From the NCBI GenBank assembly GCA_013420905.1, contig JAAXNY010000009.1, positions 3,224,001-3,288,000 on the forward strand: a DNA stretch of 64,000 bases, read 5' to 3'. Below are positions 56,441 to 64,000 of this stretch, in pieces. Numbering within the stretch: position 1 is the first letter of the stretch; each line of letters begins with the position of its first letter. The position numbers and the translations under genes were made by a program. The notes beneath the pieces are model-generated. The model was not told the origin of the DNA and did not search any database. It saw only the letters and a program-made list of their open reading frames with translations. This DNA comes from Collybia mongolica. Lineage: Eukaryota; Basidiomycota; Agaricomycetes; Agaricales; Clitocybaceae.

Positions 56441-57787
56441 TCACTTTTGAAATACATCACTGGTGGTATTATCAATGTTCGCCGCGTCCGTTCTGCCCCC
56501 ATCCGACTCCACGTCGGTTCCATGGCCCCGAAATTGCAAGGCCGTTTGGATGGCTTCAGCCATAGGCCGTACCGCTGTCCCTCGCGCAACTTTAATGAGG
56601 ATCAGATTGAATACGATCCCCTTGAATGTATCAATGCCATCACTTCATGTTTCCGGTACAGTATGCAGTGCGACCCACTATGATTTGGACAAGCTATCAC
56701 ACCCATCAGTTCTAATGCAATCAAGTCATAATATCAGGACTCACACAATCCGAGACGAGGTACGCTGCATTGTTGCCTGTAGCGTAAGTACACAGGAGTA
56801 TGAGAACCACTGTGGTATATATGGCGCCAGATTCGATAAGGATCAGGATGACATTCTTCATTGTTGGATTCGTGTGGACGCCACCCATCATCAGTCGGCT
56901 GACACTGGTCTGGATAGACCAAATGCGGAAAACCATCAGAGCTGAGGGAAGGCGAAGTCAGAGGAAAAAGGGGGGATCTGAGAGAGTAAACGAGGCGCAC
57001 AGGTGACGAGAAAGTTTGTGGCGAGAGTCAAGGTCATTAAACTGAGCATGAAAGGTGCGAGTGCATCCGAGGTTACCGATGAATTGTCAAGCGTTGTCTC
57101 GATGGAGGTTGCAATCGCACCGCACACTGCGGCAGAAAGTACGTAAACGGAGCCGTTGCGTGGGATTCGGAGCTAAAGTGACGCTTACCTGTCTCGGCGA
57201 TCCACATGAGGGATGGGATGAATATGACCTTCCAGTTCCTGCCGTAGATGATCCAACATCTATACAACTGCACGAACATAAGTAACGATTGCTTATCGTA
57301 CCGTGGTACTCACCAATATACAATCTGCCATAAACGTCTGAGCGACATACGTGACTAGTTTCATCACATTAACCCAATTTGATGTGTCGAAAAAGTATGT
57401 TATGGCATCGCCTTCAGAACCGAAAAATGCTGAAATGTTGAGTTGGAAGCCGAAAGCCAGGTCAAAAGTCGAAAATGTGAATAGCCAGATGGCAGCAAAC
57501 AACATCGGATAGTTGAGTGCACGTCGAGTTTTGAGGTGTCCATTTGACCAAAAGAGTCCATGGATGCAGTAGAAAAAGCTGACTAGGTAGATCCCTTAAT
57601 AATGGAGAACGATGGCACATCAGGATCGTCCGAGCCCTCAGGCGTAGAAGACGCGTAAAATTTACTGGAAACCAGTGTCAACATGACCCCAACAGACCTA
57701 TTGCAAGATAGCTTACCCGTAGAATACACATTCTACACACAATGATACGAGTTGTGCTTCATCGAGCAGAAATCGGGGCGTGGGCAT
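56441..57787 (-). pseudogene. multi-pass membrane protein, copy 2, with a frameshift
   Basis: Paralogue of 29450..30780 with the same exon set: 57717..57787 (MPTPRFLLDEAQLVSLCVEC), the long second exon ending at 57314, 57189..57267, 57001..57126, 56745..56941, micro-exon 56679..56693 (LVQII) and 56441..56620. Exons three to seven have exactly the lengths, or nearly so, of copy 1. In exon two, the frame entering from exon one reaches IIKG and then needs one more base before IYLVSFFYC (near 57593-57596). No alternative splice fixes it, so this appears to be a 1-base deletion. If the frameshift is a sequencing error, the protein would be about 335 residues with conserved RIWSIQ and VARGTAVRP motifs. 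Function unknown. Confidence 0.75.
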
Positions 57788-58769
57788 TGCGAGATGAATT
57801 AGATATGGGGGGTTGCGTAAAAAGTAGATGGTCTGCTGGTGCCCTTCATATCCTAGTGGAGGATGCACCGATCGGAGCCGACCTTGTGATGGAAGCAGTG
57901 CCCTTCGAATGCGCTTAACTTACCGTGGTTATTATGAAACCTTATCAGCGAAGATCAAACTCGTGGCAAGGCCTCAAGGGATTGCAAAAGCATGATGTGG
58001 CGAGAACGCCAGGGTCTGGGGGGTTATATGGAAACCGAGAAAAGGGAGAAAGCGCCTTCAAATCGTATAACTTTCTAGTTTTGATGAACGGTGAACGCCA
58101 CACCTCCGGGAGAGTTGGGAAAAACACATACCGAATGTGTAGCTCTGTGATATATTCCCCGAACGACGCGTTGGACACCAGAGTTGAACGGACAAAATGG
58201 GTGGTTAGGCAGAGTTCTCAATTTAACCGTACCAATCCCATTCATATATGCTCTGTCCAGGACTTCAACTATTTAAAATCTCGGTGGAGGGCAGCTGTAC
58301 TAGCGGCACCTGAAACATTCCCAGTTGACCACAATGGTCGAAATCGGAGTTTGAATCGATAGGTACGAGGGATTTCCATCAGACAAGGAGTTCTGTCATA
58401 TCGAAGGGCCGGAGGGAAACAGTTGACAACGACGGATTGATGTGATTGGATCCTCAGCGGCGCTGAGTGGGGGTGTGCGGGTCGCCGGCCCGGAGCATAT
58501 TGCGGGAGATTAACTCCATGGGGGCAGGTATGGATTAACTCAGAGATCCTACATAGGGCACATTGCAGTTCTGTATGCTGGTGACGGGTGCGAATTCTTG
58601 AGTGTAGGCTGGCCCAATTATTAAGGACCCTTCTCTTTTTTCGCGCGTCGTTTCACGGCGGACGGCCGGTGAAGGTTCGTGCGGGGTGTGGTCTCGGAGT
58701 GGGTGTTGGGAAAAGAAAACTGCGTAGAATGGGGGCGATGTTGAACCATCGCTGCCAAAAAGGTCTTTT
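57788..58769. other. intergenic, no supported gene
   Basis: A 145-codon plus-strand frame (57925..58362) has no recognised motif or paralogue and is not preferred. Nothing else was seen. Confidence 0.4.
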
Positions 58770-58980
58770 GAGTAACAAGTAGCAGACCCAATGGATACGG
58801 ATTTGAGAAATGGTATACGTGCACAAGGGCGTAAGGATCTGCAGTATATTGATGCCCGACGCGATAAGAATGAGAATGACGCTCCTCACCGACATTGTTG
58901 GGTCGGTGTGTGCGTCATCCAACATCAATCGGCCGATATTGGCTTGGATTAACCAGATTCGCAAAACCATTGAAGCTGAT
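58770..58980 (-). pseudogene. isolated exon of a third membrane-protein copy
   Basis: Corresponds to the 197-nt exon five of the two paralogues: acceptor CAG, then MVLRIWLIQANIGRLMLDD, DPTMS, VILILIASGINIL and LCTYTIS. No neighbouring exons were found on either side, so it is a stranded fragment. It lies about 300 bases from the start of desaturase copy 2. Confidence 0.75.
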
Positions 58981-59275
58981 GTAGGCGGCTTCAGAGGAGG
59001 AAGTACTTGGGAGAATGGACTGTACAGGAGGACTTACAGCTGAGCCATGTGATATTTTCAAAGAAGGCCATCAACCCAAGCTGCACCTTTTCGCATCTGC
59101 CACAACTGAGTGTTAACGCACTACGTAACATGTCTTCCAGCCTCCGGCTTTGCGGTCCAAGATCGATTACCGGGACCTATCGATTTTCACGGAGTCCACT
59201 TCTGATCCTCGCCTTCAAAGATTGTAGCGCCCCCGCACCTGACTTATCCCTCGAGCCTCGCATAATACAGCTACC

Positions 59276-60100
59276 ATGCTTGTCCTATCTCAGGCATTCG
59301 CACACCTCACAACGGCGTACCGCCCCACCACTCTCGAATTCCTCGGCACCCATTGCGTGCAGCTCCTCTGCTTCTGGGCCCCCTCCGCCCTCTACCTCAG
59401 TCTCCCCGCCCTCTTCCCCGCCTTCTCTGCCGCACACAAGCTTCAGCCCGCCGAGAAGCAGCCCACCCGCACCGAGCTCGCACACTGCCTCCGCGTCGTT
59501 CTGCAGAACCAGTTCCTCTCGTCGGCGCTCCACCTCGTCATTGTCCTCGCACAGCGGATGAGCAGCACCCACAGCCCCCCACCATACGACTTCAGCCCGC
59601 AGCTCCCATCGCCTGCACAGATCCTCCGTGATCTCCTCCTCGCGCTGCTTATGCAGGAAGTCCTCTTCTACTACGCGCACCGCGCGCTGCACACCCGCCG
59701 CCTCTACGCACACATCCACAAGCAACACCACGCATTCACCGCACCCATTGCACTCGCAGCGCAGTTCGCCCACCCGCTCGAGCACCTCGCGGCAAACGTC
59801 CTCCCTGTGCTCCTCCCCCCGCGCCTGCTCCGCGTCCACGTCGTGACGTGGTGGCTGTTCCTAGGCATTGCGTTGCTGGGCACGACGACGGTGCATAGCG
59901 GGTATGACTTCTTCTTTGGGGGCGTGGCGAGGGGGCATGATTTGCACCATGAAAGGTTTATGGTGAATTTTGGGACGTTGAAGGTGTTGGACTGGGTGCA
60001 TGGGACGTATGATGCGAGGACGCCTGAGCGGAGGCCATCCTTATCCAGAGGCGTCCCAAACAGAACTTTGGTCTCTGATGGAAAGGTACTTTCGGAATGA
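59276..60100 (+). CDS. sterol desaturase / fatty acid hydroxylase family protein, copy 2
   Basis: Uninterrupted frame of 274 residues starting [20 protein letters not shown], parallel to copy 1 throughout. His boxes HRALH, HKQHH, HPLEH/HSGYD and HDLHHERF are all present, so the enzyme should be active. The codon usage is visibly more GC-rich at third positions than copy 1 (runs of CTC, CCC, GCC), which suggests different selection or expression. Transcribed away from the membrane-protein fragment. The 3' flank is shared with copy 1. Substrate unknown; likely an ER lipid oxygenase. Confidence 0.92.
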   Translation: MLVLSQAFAHLTTAYRPTTLEFLGTHCVQLLCFWAPSALYLSLPALFPAFSAAHKLQPAEKQPTRTELAHCLRVVLQNQFLSSALHLVIVLAQRMSSTHSPPPYDFSPQLPSPAQILRDLLLALLMQEVLFYYAHRALHTRRLYAHIHKQHHAFTAPIALAAQFAHPLEHLAANVLPVLLPPRLLRVHVVTWWLFLGIALLGTTTVHSGYDFFFGGVARGHDLHHERFMVNFGTLKVLDWVHGTYDARTPERRPSLSRGVPNRTLVSDGKVLSE

Positions 60101-60490
60101 AAGGAGTAGTAATTTTAGTTTTTCCTACTTGTTATGCAGTTTGTAAAGCTGGAATAAATAGGTTCAGTCTCGCCCAGGCCTCGAGCACCACTTACGCGTG
60201 CACCGCAAGTAATCGCGTTGTTATTCGTGTTAAGAGTAAGAGGAAAACACGCACATACTTGGAGCTGACCCTTTGAATCGTTCGTCTACACCCCTTTAAG
60301 TGTAACGCTTCGTTACCACCCCCCATGCGACCGTGTCACTAATGAGTAGCTCCAGCTCAGACTTTGTCAAGAGTCATTATAGGTCGCGGTTCGTGGTGTA
60401 AAGGGACTGGCGACATTGTTGTCTAATTCGAGTCGAGTTTTGAGCAGGACGTGAGTCGGAAAGCGCCGACCCGACGCTACAAAATTTGGA
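60101..60490 (+). repeat. conserved 3' flank of desaturase copy 2
   Basis: Counterpart of 54180..54578; shows similar spacing from the stop codon. Contains TTTGTAAAGCTGGAAT, ACTTGGAGCTGACCCTTT and GAGTCGGAAAGCGCCGACCC. Confidence 0.7.
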
Positions 60491-62736
60491 CCTTGCTTTG
60501 GCATTTTTCCACGACCATTCCATTTCCAATTTGGCGACCCAGCTTCGACGAAAACCTCCAGTTGCACAAGTGGATGATATAGAAATGCCCTGAATGGCTC
60601 CCGGACACCTAAGATGAAAGTTTGGTACGGAATTTACGCTCCCTTTTCCCATTCCTACTCACGGCTACCCGAATTCGTAGTCGTGCTAGTCAACAATCGC
60701 TCAATCTCCCAACGTACAATGCATGCCTTTCTGTGCAGGTGAGTGACACGATTTCCTTAGTCTTTCATCATCTGTTGGTTTCTTCATTGGATCGTCAGGA
60801 AATCTCCTTTTTTCCCCCCCCACTATCGATATTATACGAATGCCTCTCGCCTCAGGTAACCTGCATTTGCCCAAAAACCCCTAATAATATTACCCTGTAG
60901 AATCAGACACCCAACGTTTCCACGGGGCAGAAACTATCTCGCATTCGCCTTCAGCACATGTGGCATACTGAGTGCGTCATCAGTAGCATCGGATTCGAGA
61001 TGTTGGTGAAAGGGCTAAATGCGTGTGTTGTGTAGTCGGAACCTATCCCATTTTCAGCCGCCGTGGGCGATGATCGATGAACACCCAACTCGAAACCAAG
61101 CGTCTACTACCACCCTTCTATTCAGCCGTTGTACAGCCGCAATGCAAACATATCGTTCTCTAACCATCTCCTCAATGTAAAGCCTGTGTCTCCTCTTCTC
61201 AAACCCTCACTTCACCGTCATATCATCCAACCCTCCATCACATGCTAACCCATCGAAACGCTCTCCACCTCTCACGCCCTTGGTACGAAGGGTGGGTCGT
61301 CCAATCATCATGAGTGCGGCTCTGAGGCGTGAGCTCTGGGTCATCCCTGAGCATTGAATCAATGATTTCCGGTTTTATGCCCTCTAGATTTTCTTCCCAT
61401 CCCTCTGATCTTCCTTTCATCCTCTCACAGACTTCAGCCCAAACGATGAACCGGGCCCTCACGCCGCCTTATGTCGAATAATGGGCACTCTGGTTTCGGA
61501 GAACGAGCTAGGTGCGGATGTGTTGGAGCTTGCCCTAGATCGAGTATCTGCTTCCGTGCGCATCTGAATCGCTGACTGGAATTCCCTTCCTAATGTTTCG
61601 GACACGACTTCGGCATCCAGCAATATCTTATCTGTCCTTCAAGGAACTGCCCCAGAAGATCACTACCCACGAAATACATCATGTCTTCTCACATCCCTCT
61701 GTTCGACCTCGCAGTGAACTCTTGTATCGCCCTAGATCATTCAGCGTGGATACATGAGGGATATGAGTGTGCCTCAAACCACACAGTCTGAATTTTCCTA
61801 TGACGGAACAATGTCTATTAAGAACACCGTCAAGATCCTGGGGCCGCAAGCTCCTGATTGCTCTATATGTAACTTCTGCGCGACTCCTCCGTCACTCTCA
61901 CGTTCTTATTATCATATCACAGAGAGCGAGATTGGGACCAAGGCTCAATGAACGCCGCCACTCCTAACCTCAGAGGCTCGCCTTTCAGCACAAAACTCTA
62001 AAAGTGACATCTTCCAGCCAATATCATTCACCAATGCTCACAACCTCATCCCCACCCGAAAACATCCGACGTTGGAATGACTCTCGGGATGTGTGGTCAA
62101 TGGTGTATATTCTTACTTATCGTCGCATAATTCCTCAATCAACATCATTACAGATCACGCATCGATTTACTTCAATAGTTTATCCACACTTGCTGTTAGT
62201 TTTGGGCTGGTGTCCATGGTGAAGATTGAGGATTCGAAAGCTAGGAAGGGAGCTAGAAAGGGATGCTAGTCGCACACTGCAAGGAATTGAAACATTCAAG
62301 GAGACTAGGCATCGTACGACTTCAAATAAATGTATTGTATTGCCCCATCAGGATGGCATATAGAGAACATGATATAGAATTACCGTTCCAGAGATTGCCA
62401 ACCAGTCGACGCCCGAGATAGCCATACTGCAGAGATAAATGTCTGATTCTGTCTCATACAGAGTGTGGACCGCTGTAAGAACGGCACACGAGAGAACTCG
62501 AGATGGTGCAGGCGAATTCATGAATCATGTCAAGGCAGCTTGGAGGATCGGATCAACTTCGGGCAAGCGAGCTCAATCTACACGTGACGCACCGCCTCAG
62601 TCTGATGATCTTCCGTTTCGATTCCTGCACTACACTCCATCCTATCGTTTTTGCATAACGAGTACATCTTTGGCCAGCTTCTGATCTATAGAGTTTACGC
62701 TGAATTTCTCTCTCCAGGTCACATCCACTCAACAAC
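60491..62736. other. 2.2-kb intergenic, no supported gene
   Basis: Short plus and minus frames (for example 61238..61462 minus and 61754..61951 plus) show no family. The last ~40 bases before 62737 look like a leader of the GTPase gene. Confidence 0.4.
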
Positions 62737-64000
62737 ATGTCTACAGTTCAGTCAGGTCAATCCTCCCAGGATACATATGCGATGGAAGAGAGACGCGCAG
62801 AATTAGAAAAGAGGGCAGGGCGCTTCCGGATCCTTATCGTAGGAAGGGCCAATGCCGGGAAAACAACGATCCTGAAGAAGATCTGCGACACAACTGAAGA
62901 GCCCGAGATTTACAATATTCATGGAAAAAAGGTATTTCAATGGTATTGGGTTTGATCAATATTTATAATCGGCTGAAAATCCGTTCAGATCGATACCTCA
63001 AACATTGAGCCATCTAAGCTTGTAAGTTGGTTATTGTATAGCATGCTACTGTTACTTATCACTATCTAGCGTGGAATTCACAACATCGAAAACGAGATGA
63101 TCTTTCGAAGCAACCCTGGATTTATTTTCCATGATTCGCGCGGGTTCGAAGCTGGTGGCATTGATGAGTTGGAGAAAGTGAAAATGTTTGTATCTGAACA
63201 TTCGAAGAAAGAGAAATTCATGGACCAGGTCCATGTTATCTGGTATGTTTATTAAACAAAATCTTTATTAGATTTGATTCATTACATTTTGAAGGTACTG
63301 CATTCCCATGAATGACTCCCGACCAGTTACACATGCAGAGGTTCAGTTCTTCTCTAAATCTGGTACTGGAAAAGGTATGGTCAGAAGGTGTACACGAACA
63401 TATATTAATATCATGTCTAGTTCCAGTCATTGTTGTATTTACCAAGTGTGAGGCACTGGAGCTTAAAGCAATCGAGATTCTGCAGGAAGAGAAGAACCTT
63501 ACTTATGGAGAAGCAGTGAATGGAGCAGCAGAGTATGCCAAAGAACATTTCTGGAACACTCACCTGGATTTGGAGGAGTATAAATACAAACCAGCAGGGC
63601 ATGTCTACTTGCAAGGTACATAAAAATTGATCTGAAACATGTTTAAAGAAATTTAACTTACATTTTAGAACTGGACAAACCTAGTGTGAACTGTGAACAT
63701 CTGGTAGAATGCACTGCTACTGTGCTTGATGGTAATAGACTCCAGGCAATATTTGTCTCCACCCAGCAAAATAGCCTGGAGTTGCAAATTAAATATTCTG
63801 CAAGGTATAGTATGATGGAGCAGGCTGAACACAAGTTCACTGACAATGCTTCTAACAGAGACATTGTTCAAATGTGTTTTGATGGAAGAACCAAAACCTG
63901 GGGCACACAACAAGATAAAGAAGCATTCATGTATGCTATGTTAAAGAAAATAATGGGTTATTTCCCATATTGGGTAGTAAGTGGTTACTTTGTTGTTTTC
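62737..64000 (+). CDS. P-loop GTPase protein, copy C (partial, runs off right edge)
   Basis: Exons 62737..62931, 62989..63021, 63070..63242, 63295..63374, 63421..63615 and from 63669, all in phase. Starts MSTVQSGQSSQDTYAMEERR and reaches the G domain at once (RFRILIVGRANAGKTT as G1). G3 is DSRG and G4 is TKCE (Cys at x and Glu in place of Asp). It lacks the C2-like N-terminus of copy A and differs in the segment after G3 (YCIPMNDSRPVTHAEVQFF), so it is a more distant family member. Intact as far as visible; the 3' end lies outside the window. Confidence 0.85.

Noticed and set aside
57925..58362. 145-codon plus-strand frame
   Set aside because: No recognised domain, splice support or paralogue.

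Overview
This is nuclear DNA from a filamentous basidiomycete, most likely an Agaricomycete. The evidence is short introns of about 45-65 nt in almost every gene, a FunK1-type fungal kinase, a TPR-carrying NB-ARC protein, Tnp2/CACTA transposons, an Spt5/KOW-like gene and a Ty1/copia retrotransposon. I cannot name the species. No rRNA, tRNA or CRISPR was found.

Layout. 0-14 kb is an accessory block rich in signalling NTPases and kinases: a C2-like plus GTPase gene (643-3460, minus), a decayed NAD(P)-binding protein (4975-5715, minus), a FunK1 kinase (6202-8902, plus) and a 1240-residue NB-ARC/TPR protein (9914-13855, minus). The last two converge on a chimeric scrap derived from both. 14.4-19.8 kb is a rearranged, partly palindromic cluster of CACTA-transposon ends. 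20.7-21.5 kb is a short hAT-like element with an 8-bp target duplication. 21.9-24.0 kb is a second, damaged GTPase. 26.5-27.6 kb is an orphan membrane protein and 29.4-30.8 kb a multi-pass membrane protein. 32.3-36.3 kb is a compact, repeat-free housekeeping block on the plus strand: proteasome lid subunit Rpn8, a seven-knuckle CCHC protein and cytochrome c oxidase subunit Cox5. 37.5-39.0 kb is a relic of a HET-type protein. 39.12-49.15 kb is a long CACTA element of about 10 kb carrying a Tnp2 transposase with one in-frame stop and three other genes, among them an Spt5-like NGN/KOW protein. Its 3' end abuts a 5'-truncated copia element (49.15-52.03 kb). 52.9-54.0 kb is a NACHT NTPase relic. 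54.2-60.5 kb holds two sterol-desaturase-family genes in inverted orientation with duplicated 3' flanks, enclosing a second membrane-protein gene with a frameshift and an isolated exon of a third. 62.7-64.0 kb is a third GTPase running off the right edge.

How it fits together. The housekeeping trio is normal core genome. Around it lies a fast-evolving compartment in which GTPases, NB-ARC/NACHT NTPases, a HET relic and FunK1 kinases sit among transposons, with duplication, inversion and nonsense decay. Many of these families are linked to fungal self/non-self recognition, so the window could be an innate-immunity or incompatibility island. That functional reading is inference; the gene content and the decay are seen in the sequence.
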